DNA from: Bradyrhizobium forestalis
GTDB taxonomy: Bacteria > Pseudomonadota > Alphaproteobacteria > Rhizobiales > Xanthobacteraceae
Reading direction: 5' to 3'
DNA length: 64,000 bases
Assembly: GCF_002795245.1 (NCBI RefSeq)
Contig: NZ_PGVG01000032.1
Location: 1-64,000 of the forward strand
The translations under genes and the position numbers were made by a program. The notes below the pieces were generated by a model. That model was given only the letters and a program-made list of their open reading frames with translations. It made no database searches and was not told the DNA's origin. Of the stretch, positions 1 through 7,634 are shown piece after piece. How positions within the stretch are numbered: position 1 is the stretch's first letter; the number at the start of each line of letters is the position of its first letter.

Positions 1-106
1 CCCAGTCGACCAGCTCGCAAATCCGCCTCAGCACCGGGCTCCCTTTTCCTCGCCGCGACACCAGCGCGTCCGCAAAACTCGGTTGCCCAACCTGTCGATA
101 TGCCAT
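1..106 (-). CDS. IS5-family-like transposase, N-terminal fragment cut by window edge
   Basis: On the minus strand an ATG at 104-106 opens a frame that runs off the left edge. The 35 visible residues begin MAYRQVGQPSFADALVSR and end with ICELVDW. The pattern GQ-SFAD-LV-RR followed by a hydrophobic helix and LVDW is what I recognise from the N-termini of rhizobial IS5-type DDE transposases. The catalytic residues lie outside the window, so intactness cannot be judged. A short palindrome, GAATC-GCT-GATTC at 137-149, lies about 30 bases upstream and may belong to the terminal inverted repeat of the element. Family assignment is inference from a short stretch. Confidence 0.55.
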   Translation of the reverse strand, partial: MAYRQVGQPSFADALVSRRGKGSPVLRRICELVDW

Positions 107-163
107 CCCGAGCCCCCTCCGAACCTAGGCCCTATGGAATCGCTGATTCGCCTTTGTGCAAAG

Positions 164-252
164 CTCTCGCAAGCGGGAGAGGGAGCGCACCTTCGTCTTT
201 GCGGCTATCGAGCCTCATCTCATCGCGCTCTAGAGGAGAAAGCCTCACCCGC
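164..252. repeat. Partial, rearranged copy of CTCTCCCGC hairpin repeat (family A)
   Basis: Positions 164-188 match the right end of the long repeat seen at 11001-11124 and 60759-60872 (hairpin CGCAAGCGGGAGAGGGAGCGC). Positions 229-252, read in reverse complement, match the inner GGGTGAGG-CTTTCTCCTC segment of the 60.8 kb copy. The halves are not in the usual arrangement. The remnant starts directly beside the IS end, so the IS may have landed in or next to it. Confidence 0.55.
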
Positions 253-334
253 GCCGAGCCCGTGGCAATCGATTCAACCTAAAGGCCGTTCCGCATTAAG
301 GAAAATATTAACCGTGCTTCAGGAAGGTCAGCTC

Positions 335-1627
335 ATGGCCAGCCTGCACACCGTCGCGGATTCCGAGGCATATGACAGCGCGATCCGGAAAGCGCCCGGC
401 GTCGGCGTGGAAACGCTTGCCAGAACCGTGATCCGCGGCTCGATCACCGTCAACGTTGTCGCGTCGATGGGGGTCTTCAATCCTGCGCTGCTTCCCGCGG
501 AGTTGAGCTATGTGCAACAGGCCGTCGCGCTCCTGATGTGGGGCATCCTGATCTACGCCAGCGCCTTCGTAAGCCCGCGCGTGAGAGTGCAACCCAATCC
601 CGATCTCATCGTGCTGGTCGCATTCTATGCTCTGGCCGCCGTTTCCGTTCTCTGGACCAGCCTCGCCGCCGCAGCGATCATGAAGAGCGCGGCACTTGTG
701 GTGACGACCTTCGGTGCCTACTGCCTCATCACGCGTATCGACATCGACGAGATCGTCGGATCGACGGCGCTGGGGCTCTTCATCCTAGTCGCGGCCTCGA
801 CCTTGTGTGCGGTCTTCGTGCCCGAGATCGGCGTAGACCAGAGCTGGATGCACGATGGCCAGTGGCAGGGAATATACGAATCGAAGCAGACGCTCGGCTT
901 CATCAGCGCCTATCTGATGTTCTTTGCCTGCTATCAGAAGATGACGGGCCAGCGGTGGACCGTCTTTCTCCTGACGTTTCTCCTGGCATCGACCTGCGTC
1001 ATCGCCTCGGGATCCCGTGGTGCCGGAGCCGTTGCAATTGCCGCGGGTGGACTGCTCGTGACCTCGATGTGGTCGATCCGCTGCATGAGGGTTTACGCGG
1101 TGCTGCCATTCATCATGTGCCTTCTGGCCGCCCTGCTGTTCCTGTATTTCTATGTCACGGGGTACGATTCCATCCATCTCGGCGAAACGACCATCGATCT
1201 GACCGAGCGGACCTTCATTTGGCAGTACGCCATCAACCATTTCAACGATGCGCCGCTGCTGGGCTTCGGCATCAACGGATTCTGGACGCGCCCTGCAATC
1301 TACGACTATTTCAACCAGAACCACGGCTGGGTGCTCGACAATTATCACAGCGGCTACATCGCGGTGGCGATCGAAACGGGATTTCTGGGATACGTGCTGT
1401 TCGTCGCGAGCGTTTATCTGTTCTCCGACAAGGTCCTGTATCTGATCGCCACTCGGTCGATCGATCGTTGCCACTGCGCGCTCATCATCGGATTTGTCGT
1501 CCTGAGCTTTCAAACCAATTTCACGGAGACGATGTTCCTTCGCTCGACGTTGTTCACCTCGGTGCTGCTCGTCGCATTCTTCTTCGCAGTGTGCAGGCCG
1601 GTGCCGCAGCAACCCCTGCAGCCGTGA
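335..1627 (+). CDS. O-antigen ligase / exopolysaccharide polymerase family membrane protein
   Basis: A 430-residue polytopic inner-membrane protein. I place the start at ATG 335 (protein begins MASLHTVADSE), because AGGAAGG at 321-327 is well spaced and the in-frame upstream sequence overlaps repeat and IS DNA. Many hydrophobic segments span the length, and about residues 288-318 (TERTFIWQYAINHF, then LLGFGINGFW) resemble the periplasmic loop of the Wzy_C/O-antigen ligase family. Members polymerise or ligate undecaprenyl-linked glycans at the periplasmic face. The stop overlaps the upstream ATG of the glycosidase frame (TGATG), so the two genes look co-transcribed, consistent with an exopolysaccharide locus continuing to the left. 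The exact substrate cannot be read from sequence. Confidence 0.75.
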   Translation: MASLHTVADSEAYDSAIRKAPGVGVETLARTVIRGSITVNVVASMGVFNPALLPAELSYVQQAVALLMWGILIYASAFVSPRVRVQPNPDLIVLVAFYALAAVSVLWTSLAAAAIMKSAALVVTTFGAYCLITRIDIDEIVGSTALGLFILVAASTLCAVFVPEIGVDQSWMHDGQWQGIYESKQTLGFISAYLMFFACYQKMTGQRWTVFLLTFLLASTCVIASGSRGAGAVAIAAGGLLVTSMWSIRCMRVYAVLPFIMCLLAALLFLYFYVTGYDSIHLGETTIDLTERTFIWQYAINHFNDAPLLGFGINGFWTRPAIYDYFNQNHGWVLDNYHSGYIAVAIETGFLGYVLFVASVYLFSDKVLYLIATRSIDRCHCALIIGFVVLSFQTNFTETMFLRSTLFTSVLLVAFFFAVCRPVPQQPLQP

Positions 1628-1638
1628 TGGAGCAAGCG

Positions 1639-2661
1639 ATGAATGCACTCTGCGCCCGCTGGTCGGTAACGTTCGGTCTCGCCTTGGCAATATCCGTGCT
1701 TGTGATCTTCTCCCAGGCCGAGGCAGCCGGGCAGGCTACCGCGTCCGCTCCCCCAAAATTGGGGCGCGGCATCAACATCCTCGGCTACGACGGCATCTGG
1801 GAGGGAGGCCGGAACGCGCCATTTCGTCTGGACAACCTCACTGCGATCAGGCGCGCCGGGTTCTCGCACGTTCGGATCAATTTCTTCGGATTCAAGTTCA
1901 TGAACCCGGGGAATTCGCTGGACGAAGTCGTCTTGAGGCGGCTCGATGCCGTCATCGAGGAGGTGCTCGCCCGAAATCTCATCCCCATCCTGGACGAGCA
2001 CGATACCCATGTCTGTCAGCGCGACGTCTCCGAGTGCGCCGAGAAGCTGAAAGCGTTCTGGACGCAAATCGCCGCGCGCTATGCCGGAAAATATCCGAAG
2101 CTTGTCTTCGAGGTCCTCAATGAGCCGGGCGGGCAGATGACGTCCGCCGCCTGGAATGCCCTCCTGAACGAGTGTCTCGGCATCATCCGCGCCACCAGCC
2201 CCCGGCGGACGGTCATCGCTGCGGTTCTCAACGTCGATGACATGCCTGTCGAGGATCTGGTCCTGCCGTCAGATGACCGAAACCTCATCGTGACGTTTCA
2301 CTATTACGCGCCGATCCGTTTCACCCATCAGGGCGCACCGTGGTCGCCGACGTTCTCGCAAATCGGCCCGCTTGATTGGGGCACTCCGGAGGACGAACGG
2401 AAGGCTCGCGCCGATTTCGAGAAGATTCGGTCCTGGTCCGAAAGGGAAAAGCGCCCGATCTATCTCGGCGAGTTCGGCGTGTACGAGGCCGCTCCAGCCG
2501 AAGCACGGACGAGATATCTGTCGTTCATGGCGCGAAGTGCGGAGCGGCTTGGCTGGGCCTGGGCCTACTGGCAATTCGACCATGATTTCGCGGCCTTCGA
2601 CAGCGCGCGTCAAACCTGGAAGCCGGAGATCATCCGGGCGCTGATCCCGACGGCGCGCTGA
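1639..2661 (+). CDS. Secreted glycoside hydrolase family 5 (cellulase-like)
   Basis: A 340-residue protein with a hydrophobic signal peptide (start MNALCARW, cleavage probably after about residue 30 near SQAEAAG). The GH5 fold markers are present: Glu162 in VLNEPGG is the expected acid/base and Glu278 in YLGEFGVYE the expected nucleophile, both on the usual strands. GH5 enzymes hydrolyse beta-1,4-glucans or related glycans by a retaining mechanism. I chose ATG 1639 over the in-frame ATG at 1627, because GGAG at 1629-1632 precedes it; 1627 would overlap the stop of the preceding gene. Pairing with a polymerase suggests trimming or release of an exopolysaccharide, as endoglucanases do in cellulose and succinoglycan loci. 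Substrate is inference. Confidence 0.8.
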   Translation: MNALCARWSVTFGLALAISVLVIFSQAEAAGQATASAPPKLGRGINILGYDGIWEGGRNAPFRLDNLTAIRRAGFSHVRINFFGFKFMNPGNSLDEVVLRRLDAVIEEVLARNLIPILDEHDTHVCQRDVSECAEKLKAFWTQIAARYAGKYPKLVFEVLNEPGGQMTSAAWNALLNECLGIIRATSPRRTVIAAVLNVDDMPVEDLVLPSDDRNLIVTFHYYAPIRFTHQGAPWSPTFSQIGPLDWGTPEDERKARADFEKIRSWSEREKRPIYLGEFGVYEAAPAEARTRYLSFMARSAERLGWAWAYWQFDHDFAAFDSARQTWKPEIIRALIPTAR

Positions 2662-2881
2662 GGCGGGAAGCTTTCGCGAGTTGAACTCGCCGCGGGGCCC
2701 AGGCTGGGCTTGAGGCGCCGCCTCTGGGCTTGAGGCGATGTCCGGGCGATATCCAAATCCCTTCCCTGAACAAACACCGTTTTCGAAACTATCGCAGTGT
2801 TGCCGGCCGAATACAGCGCCCGAAAGCCGGCCGGTGTACTCTACTTGAGATTTCAATTGCCGATTGTTTGGGGAATGCACG

Positions 2882-3706
2882 ATGAAACGACTGCTTCTGG
2901 CGACGTCGGCTCTGATTGCCGCAGGTTCCGCTCAGGGGGCCGACCTGGGCGCCCGTCCCTACACCAAGGCGCCGGTCGTGGCGGCTGTGCCGTTCAGCTG
3001 GACTGGCTGTTATGTCGGTGGCCATGTCGGCGGCGGCTGGAGCAGGACGGGCTTTACCGATCCGGGCCTCGGCACCGCATTCCCGGGCGCATTGACCACC
3101 GGCGCGGCTCCTGGCGACCGGATCGGCGTCAATGGCGACGGCGTCGTTGGTGGCGCGCAGCTCGGTTGCGATTACCAGTTCGCGAGCAATTGGGTTGTCG
3201 GTATCGCCGGTGACTTCACCTGGAGCGACATTCACGGCGTTTCCAACGATCCCTTCTTTGCCGGCAAAAGCGGAGCTCCCGCCACGCTCTCCAGCCGTAC
3301 GGATTGGCTCGCCAGCATCACCGGTCGCGTCGGCTATTCCTGGGATCGCGTTCTCGTTTACGGCAAGGGCGGCGTCGGCTTCACTCGCGACCGCTACGAC
3401 CTGAACAACTTCAACGCGATCAGCGGCGCTTTTTGCGTCAACGGCGTACCTGTGCCTTGTAACTCGAGTGCGAGCGTCAACCGCACCGGCTGGGTGGTCG
3501 GCGTGGGCGTTGAGTGGGCTTTCGCTCCGAACTGGTCGGCCCTGGTCGAGTACGACCATTATGGCTTTGACAGCAAGCGCATAAACTTCGCCCATCCGTT
3601 TTTTGCAGGGGTGACGGCTCCGATCGATATTCGTCAAGACATCGACATCGTGAAGGTGGGCATCAACTACCGCTTCGGCGGATCGCCGGTCGTCGCAAAG
3701 TACTGA
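2882..3706 (+). CDS. Outer-membrane beta-barrel protein (Omp25/RopB-like)
   Basis: 274 residues starting MKRLLLATSALIAAG, with a signal peptide ending around QGA (residues 18-20). It continues with ADLGARPYTKAP, the usual mature N-terminus of rhizobial porin-like proteins, then SWTGCYVGGHVGGGW and alternating aromatic strands ending in INYRFGG near the C-terminus, typical of an eight-stranded barrel. The start is chosen at ATG 2882 because GGGGAA at 2870-2875 sits upstream and the signal peptide begins there. It lies in the outer membrane and probably contributes to envelope integrity. There is no evident operon partner; 220 bp without a gene precede it, containing only a GAGGC/GCCTC inverted repeat near 2710. 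Confidence 0.8.
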   Translation: MKRLLLATSALIAAGSAQGADLGARPYTKAPVVAAVPFSWTGCYVGGHVGGGWSRTGFTDPGLGTAFPGALTTGAAPGDRIGVNGDGVVGGAQLGCDYQFASNWVVGIAGDFTWSDIHGVSNDPFFAGKSGAPATLSSRTDWLASITGRVGYSWDRVLVYGKGGVGFTRDRYDLNNFNAISGAFCVNGVPVPCNSSASVNRTGWVVGVGVEWAFAPNWSALVEYDHYGFDSKRINFAHPFFAGVTAPIDIRQDIDIVKVGINYRFGGSPVVAKY

Positions 3707-3739
3707 GGGACATCGGCCCCGGCCTCGAAAGCGGCCGGG

Positions 3740-4366
3740 TCACCTCCCCGCCGCTTCCATGCGGTTGACGATCCGCTGTCCGATCGGGCTCTTCAGCCAG
3801 GCCTGGAAGCCCGGCCGATCCCAGGTCATCCGGCGCAGCACCAGCAGCGAGCCGTCCGTGTGCGAGCGCACCGGGTTTGCGAGTTCGGGCTCCAGGGTCC
3901 ATCCGAGCTTCGACAGATACTGAATGGTCGTCTGGTTTCGCTCCAGCACGAATGCGCGGATGCGGCCCAGCTTGAGTTCGTCGAACACGAATTTGAGCAG
4001 CGGAATGAACGTGTTCACCGTTGCGCCGGCATTGCGGTGTTCCTTTTCACCGATCACGGCGCTGACCAGGGCTTCGCTGGCCGCCGCGTTGATGTCGAGG
4101 CGGATGAAGCCGACATGCGCGCGGCTGCCGCGCTCGAAGATCCCGAGCAGAAGCCGTTCGCGCTGATCGAAGGATTTGATGTAGTCGGTGATCTCCGACT
4201 TGGTCATCGCGCGCGGCGACGTGTTGAGGACGTGCACCGTCCAGGGGTCGGACAGCCAGTCCGCCCAGCGCTGCGAGGCATCGTCGCGCTTGATGGTGCG
4301 CAGGAAATAACGTCCGGCCGGAAACCACAATTGCTGCTTGGCGAGACGTTCCACTTTCGGCGGCAT
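3740..4366 (-). CDS. GNAT-family N-acetyltransferase
   Basis: 208 residues. The region from about residue 20 (YFLRTIKRDDA) to about 180 has the layout of RimJ/RimL-type GNAT proteins: substrate-side helices, a central VSAVIGEKEHRNAGATVNTF acetyl-CoA pyrophosphate-loop region, and ERNQTTIQYLSKLGW, the usual N-terminal partner of the last helix (typically NxxSixxyeklGF). Substrate is unknown. It stands alone, convergent with the outer-membrane gene. The 176 bp between it and the toxin gene hold nothing I recognise. Similar genes occur in flagellar, polysaccharide and antibiotic-modification contexts, none of which is supported here. Confidence 0.75.
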   Translation of the reverse strand: MPPKVERLAKQQLWFPAGRYFLRTIKRDDASQRWADWLSDPWTVHVLNTSPRAMTKSEITDYIKSFDQRERLLLGIFERGSRAHVGFIRLDINAAASEALVSAVIGEKEHRNAGATVNTFIPLLKFVFDELKLGRIRAFVLERNQTTIQYLSKLGWTLEPELANPVRSHTDGSLLVLRRMTWDRPGFQAWLKSPIGQRIVNRMEAAGR

Positions 4367-4542
4367 GCCGCATCTAAGCAGCTTCGAGTCCGGCGATCAA
4401 TTTGGATGGCACGACGCAACCTGACCGAAGCGGGAAGAACCACGGAGCTCATGCAGAACGGCACGCCTTCCGCAATAATGGCATGCTCGTGTTGTCCTCG
4501 GGTCGCTCCGAGGCGATCGATTCCGGCTGTCGCCTGTTCTGG

Positions 4543-5037
4543 CTACAGCTTGGATATCGCTTCGAGCGTCACCGGTGGCCGCACGAGCGTCTCTTTGCCG
4601 TGCCGATGAAACTTGTGCGTCCATGGATTAAACACCATGACGCGCGCTTGGACGAATTCGTCGACATCGCGTGTAACCACGATCAGGTCCTGTAGGGCAG
4701 CGATGGCTGCGATGAACAGGTCCGGTTGCCCGAATGTGTGGCGGCGTTTCCGGCCCTCGGCGACCATCGTTCTCCATCGAACGATCACGTCCTCGGTGAT
4801 GCCGAGACTTCGCCCTGCGAACAACGGTCGAAGCGTGTGATCGAGCCACGATTGAAGATCCGCGCGCCTTGCGGGGTCGGAGAGTTGCTCGATGCCATAG
4901 ACGATTTCGGCAAACGTGACTTCCGTGACATAGAGGTCCTGGCCGTCTTGGCCAGCGACAAAATTCGCTACGTCTGGATTGGGTTTAGGCCTGCGTAGTT
5001 CCGAAACCACGTTGGTATCGAGCAGCCATCCTCTCAA
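4543..5037 (-). CDS. vapC: VapC-type PIN-domain toxin (endoribonuclease)
   Basis: 164 residues, a full-length PIN domain. The acidic metal-binding set is visible: Asp in LLDTNVVSE near the N-terminus, Glu in VTFAEIVYGIE, and the Asp residues in FGQPDLFIAA and VVTRDVDEF. VapC toxins are Mg-dependent RNases that cleave tRNA or rRNA when released from antitoxin. The apparent start codon is TTG at 5035-5037, sharing bases with the antitoxin stop in a TTGA overlap, so toxin translation is likely coupled to and weaker than antitoxin translation. The C-terminal 25 residues (HGKETLVRPPVTLEAISKL) extend past the core PIN fold. Confidence 0.88.
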   Translation of the reverse strand: MRGWLLDTNVVSELRRPKPNPDVANFVAGQDGQDLYVTEVTFAEIVYGIEQLSDPARRADLQSWLDHTLRPLFAGRSLGITEDVIVRWRTMVAEGRKRRHTFGQPDLFIAAIAALQDLIVVTRDVDEFVQARVMVFNPWTHKFHRHGKETLVRPPVTLEAISKL

Positions 5038-5324
5038 AGCTCGACATCCCGAACCTTGGATTTGATCGTCAGGCGTTCGAATTCCAAGTCGCCCAACGGA
5101 GACTTGGCAAGGGCGGTGACGATGTCGCGACCGCTCACCGGTCGCTGGAGGCGGTCAAACTCCTCTGCCGCGACGATAACCGCGGCATCCTTCCCATGTA
5201 GCGTCACGCGCTGTGGGCCGGAGCGTTGGGCCTCTCTGACGATCTGGCTCAGATGCGTCTTCGCATCCTGAAGGCTCCATCGCCTCGATTGAGGGCCCTT
5301 CTTCGAAGTGGGACGCTTTGTCAT
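5034..5324 (-). CDS. Phd/YefM-type antitoxin partner of VapC
   Basis: 96 residues from ATG 5324 (MTKRPTSKK). The core WSLQDAKTHLSQIVREAQRSGPQRVTLHGKDAAVIVAAEEFDRL is a classic Phd/YefM fold: an N-terminal DNA-binding dimer module whose conserved motif is usually W-hydrophobic-ltdAK. The C-terminal tail (about residues 60-96) would wrap the toxin. A TTG start at 5348 in the same frame is possible but has no better ribosome site. Antitoxins of this type repress their own operon. TAAAAT on the minus strand, about 30 bases upstream of the start, is a possible -10; I see no clear operator palindrome. Confidence 0.85.
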   Translation of the reverse strand: MTKRPTSKKGPQSRRWSLQDAKTHLSQIVREAQRSGPQRVTLHGKDAAVIVAAEEFDRLQRPVSGRDIVTALAKSPLGDLEFERLTIKSKVRDVEL

Positions 5325-5383
5325 GTTGCGCCGTTCTGGTCGGACCAACCAGATTTTAGAGTATCCGAATTCATCATCAAAGT

Positions 5384-5417
5384 AAAACGGGCACGCCTTC
5401 GCTTGAAGGCATGCCCG
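5384..5417 (-). terminator. Rho-independent terminator of the hsp20-DUF1150 unit
   Basis: Arms 5388-5400 and 5405-5417 pair over 13 bp with one G-U, with a 4-base loop. On the minus strand the hairpin is followed by TTTT. It lies 34 bp after the DUF1150 stop, so it ends that transcript and insulates it from vapBC. Confidence 0.75.
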
Positions 5418-5450
5418 CTTGAAACTCCCTTCGTGCGACGCTTGTCGCGC

Positions 5451-5723
5451 TCAGTGCACGCTCACCGCTTGCAGCTCGTTGCTCCAGGCGTTGGCGATCG
5501 CGGCTTCACGGCTGTCGGTCAGCATGATCGGCGTGCCGTCGGCGGCGTGGAGCGCGAACAGCTTGAGGCCCGGCGCAATCTTGGGCGCCTCGGGGAACAG
5601 GTCCGGCACGTCCTCGGAACGGATCTGCTTCACATAGGCGATATGGCCTTCGCCGAGGGTTGCCAGCGTCTCCGGAGAGACGTTCTTGGCTTCGTATTCG
5701 AACGCAACGTGACCTTCACTCAT
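5451..5723 (-). CDS. DUF1150 family protein
   Basis: 90 residues (MSEGHVAFEYEAKNVS start). The sequence VSPETLATLGEGHIAYVKQI with LFALHAADGTPIMLTDSREAAIANAW matches the small DUF1150 family found almost only in alphaproteobacteria, typically directly after hsp20 as here (50 bp gap). The biochemical role is not known. Co-transcription with hsp20 and a shared terminator suggest it is heat-induced and could act in proteostasis. It has no signal peptide or membrane segment. Confidence 0.82.
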   Translation of the reverse strand: MSEGHVAFEYEAKNVSPETLATLGEGHIAYVKQIRSEDVPDLFPEAPKIAPGLKLFALHAADGTPIMLTDSREAAIANAWSNELQAVSVH

Positions 5724-5773
5724 GGTCTCGACTCCTCTGGAACACTAAGCGGTCGAGTCCGCTACTCGTTCCA

Positions 5774-6199
5774 TTATTCGTGCTCATTGATAGCGATTGT
5801 CTTAACGATCCGCTCCGGTTCAGGCCGGGCCAGATCGATCGACAACAGCCCGTTCTTCAGATCCGCACCCAGCACTAGCATCCCCTCCGCCAGCACGAAG
5901 GTGCGCTGGAAGTGGCGCGCGGCAATGCCGCGATGGATGTATTGCCGGGACTTGTCGTCCTGCTGCCGCCCGCGGATCACGAGCTGGTTTTCCTCAATGG
6001 TTACATCGAGTTGGTCGCGGGTGAAACCGGCGACCGCCAGCGTGATGCGCAAACGCTCGGGCTGGCCGTCCGTGCGGTCACACCTCTCGATATTGTAGGG
6101 AGGGTAGCCGTCGGCGCCTTTGACGACACGGTCGAGCACGCGCTCGATCTCGTCGAAGCCCAGCAGGAAGGGACTGGAGAGCGTTGGAACACGAGACAT
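5774..6199 (-). CDS. Small heat-shock protein, Hsp20/alpha-crystallin family
   Basis: 141 residues. An N-terminal arm (MSRVPTLSSPFLLGFDEIERVLDRV) precedes an alpha-crystallin domain of about residues 35-130 containing YNIERCD, LAVAGFTRDQLDVTIEENQLVIRG and the conserved strand NGLLSIDLARPEPE (usually A-x-x-x-n-G-v-L). These proteins form large oligomers that hold unfolding proteins for refolding by Hsp70 and ClpB. The 5' leader contains a ROSE-like thermometer and an RpoH-like promoter, so expression should rise sharply with heat by two routes. It resembles the class A Hsps of Bradyrhizobium; assignment to a particular hsp letter is not attempted. Confidence 0.92.
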   Translation of the reverse strand: MSRVPTLSSPFLLGFDEIERVLDRVVKGADGYPPYNIERCDRTDGQPERLRITLAVAGFTRDQLDVTIEENQLVIRGRQQDDKSRQYIHRGIAARHFQRTFVLAEGMLVLGADLKNGLLSIDLARPEPERIVKTIAINEHE

Positions 6200-6260
6200 A
6201 GTTTACAAAGTCCTCGCAGAAGCGACTTTGGTGTTTCAGGGCCCGTCAAGGCACCCCTTG
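6200..6260 (-). ncRNA. ROSE-like RNA thermometer in hsp20 5' leader
   Basis: On the minus strand the leader contains two hairpins. Hairpin 1 (6247-6260) pairs CAAGG with CCTTG. Hairpin 2 (6206-6230) pairs CAAAGTC with GACTTTG. Just inside it, TCGCT faces AGGA so that U-A, C-G, bulged G, C-G, U-A pairing is possible; this is the hallmark ROSE arrangement. The occluded AGGA at 6211-6214 is the apparent Shine-Dalgarno, 11 bases before the ATG. ROSE elements melt at heat-shock temperature and release the ribosome site. The leader is shorter than many ROSE elements (about 60 nt). Confidence 0.7.
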
Positions 6261-6266
6261 GTCAGC

Positions 6267-6296
6267 AATATGGGCATATCCGCTTGTCGGTTCAAG
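6267..6296 (-). promoter_or_regulatory. Candidate RpoH (sigma-32) promoter of hsp20
   Basis: On the minus strand CTTGAA (6291-6296) lies 16 bases before CCCATATT (6267-6274). That is CTTG-N18-CCCATAT, close to the alphaproteobacterial RpoH consensus CTTG-N17/18-CYTATNT. Transcription would begin near 6260, just where the thermometer hairpins start. Confidence 0.6.
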
Positions 6297-6358
6297 GACG
6301 TAGCGGAGGGCTGTGGATGGGCCGACGCCACCATCGTCAGGCCCAGCATCGCATTAGG

Positions 6359-6445
6359 CGTCATGGTCGGGCTTGCCCCGGCCATCCGCGACCTTCCTCG
6401 CGGCAGCAAGAACGTGGATGGCCGGGACAAGCCCGGGCATGACGA
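6359..6445. repeat. Palindromic intergenic repeat (CATGGCCGGG type, family F)
   Basis: Imperfect inverted arms GTCATGGTCGGGCTTG (from 6360) and CAAGCCCGGGCATGAC (ending 6443), each extended by GGCCATCC-like sequence, surround a 26-bp centre. A single arm of the same sequence recurs at 51817-51837. It occupies most of the 340 bp between hsp20 and ugpC. The rest of that gap holds the hsp20 leader and no gene. Confidence 0.7.
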
Positions 6446-6539
6446 ATCCGCCGCCGAATTTCCCCAACGAAAACAAGCCCCCTTCCACTGTGCATGGGGT
6501 TGTTTTCGCCGTCTTTGATCGAAAGCCTCCCGGAACCCG

Positions 6540-7628
6540 TCAGGCCTCGATCCGCTTCCGCCCGTCACCGCTGAACAGGTGTAGCTTCGTCCGCATCGCC
6601 GCGACACGGATTTTCGCGCCGATCGCGGGGGCCTCGGTGCCGGGAATGCGGACGATGACCTCGCCGGGCGGCAGCTCGCCGGGCGTGGCGGCGACGCGCT
6701 GGTCTTCCTGTTCGCGGGAGCCGTAGACGAAGGTCTCGGCGCCGACGCGCTCGATCGCCTCCACGGTGAGCGGCAGGGCGACGCCGCCGGCAGGGGTCTG
6801 GTCGGTGATCGCAAAATCTTCCGGGCGGATGCCGAGGATGCCGGCGTCGGCCGCGGCGCTGCCGGCGAGCTGCGCCCGGATCTCCTCGGGGCGCGTCGAC
6901 ATCAGGTTCATCGGCGGCGCGCCGATGAAGGAGGCGACGAAGGTCGTGGCCGGCTTCTCGTAGATCGCGAGCGGATTGCCGACCTGCTCGACCTGGCCGC
7001 CATTCATCACCACGAGAATATCGGCGAGCGTCATCGCCTCGAGCTGGTCGTGGGTGACGTAGATCGACGTGGTGTTGAGGCGGCGCTGCAGTTTGCGGAT
7101 CTCGACCCGCATCGCGATGCGCAGCTTGGCGTCGAGGTTGGAAAGCGGCTCGTCGAACAGGAACACCTTCGGCTGGCGCACGATGGCGCGGCCCATGGCG
7201 ACGCGCTGACGCTGGCCGCCGGAGAGCTGGCGCGGCTTGCGCTCCAGCATCGCGGACAATTCGAGCACGCGCGCGGCTTCCTCGACGCGGGTCTTGATCT
7301 CTGCCTCCGCCATGCCGCGGTTGCGCAGGCCATAGGCCATGTTGTTGTAGACGCTCATATGCGGATAGAGCGCGTAGTTCTGGAACACCATCGCGATGTC
7401 GCGGTCGGCGGGCTCGATTCCGTTGACGACGCGGCCGCCGATGTCGATCTCGCCGCCGGTGACCGTCTCCAGCCCTGCGACCATGCGCAGCAGCGTGGAC
7501 TTGCCGCAGCCGCTTGGTCCGACCAGCACGCAGAACTGTCCGTCGCCGACATCGACATCGACGCCCTTGATGGCTTCGAAGCCGCCGGGATAGGTCTTGC
7601 GGACGCTGCGCAGGGTGACGTTGGCCAT
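6540..7628 (-). CDS. ugpC: sn-Glycerol-3-phosphate ABC transporter ATPase UgpC
   Basis: 362 residues. Walker A GPSGCGKST (about 38-46), signature LSGGQRQRVAMGRA (about 135-148) and Walker B VFLFDEPLSNLD are intact. The C-terminal 110 residues form the OB-like regulatory domain of the MalK/UgpC subfamily (GIRPEDFAI). It powers uptake through UgpA/UgpE using UgpB as binding protein. It is the last gene of ugpB-ugpA-ugpE-ugpC, starting 7 bp after ugpE. UgpC-type ATPases are often interchangeable with those of other sugar importers; operon context fixes the role here. Confidence 0.93.
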   Translation of the reverse strand: MANVTLRSVRKTYPGGFEAIKGVDVDVGDGQFCVLVGPSGCGKSTLLRMVAGLETVTGGEIDIGGRVVNGIEPADRDIAMVFQNYALYPHMSVYNNMAYGLRNRGMAEAEIKTRVEEAARVLELSAMLERKPRQLSGGQRQRVAMGRAIVRQPKVFLFDEPLSNLDAKLRIAMRVEIRKLQRRLNTTSIYVTHDQLEAMTLADILVVMNGGQVEQVGNPLAIYEKPATTFVASFIGAPPMNLMSTRPEEIRAQLAGSAAADAGILGIRPEDFAITDQTPAGGVALPLTVEAIERVGAETFVYGSREQEDQRVAATPGELPPGEVIVRIPGTEAPAIGAKIRVAAMRTKLHLFSGDGRKRIEA

Positions 7629-7634
7629 AAGTCT

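Noticed and set aside
1..106. Left fragment as part of the polysaccharide operon
   Set aside because: It reads on the opposite strand and its residues resemble an IS5-type transposase N-terminus.
2700..2735. GAGGC-GCC-GCCTC hairpin after the GH5 gene as a terminator
   Set aside because: Short stem and no T tract.
6120..6518. Short frames on both strands through the repeat at 6359-6445
   Set aside because: They consist of repeat-encoded residues without a ribosome site or relatives.
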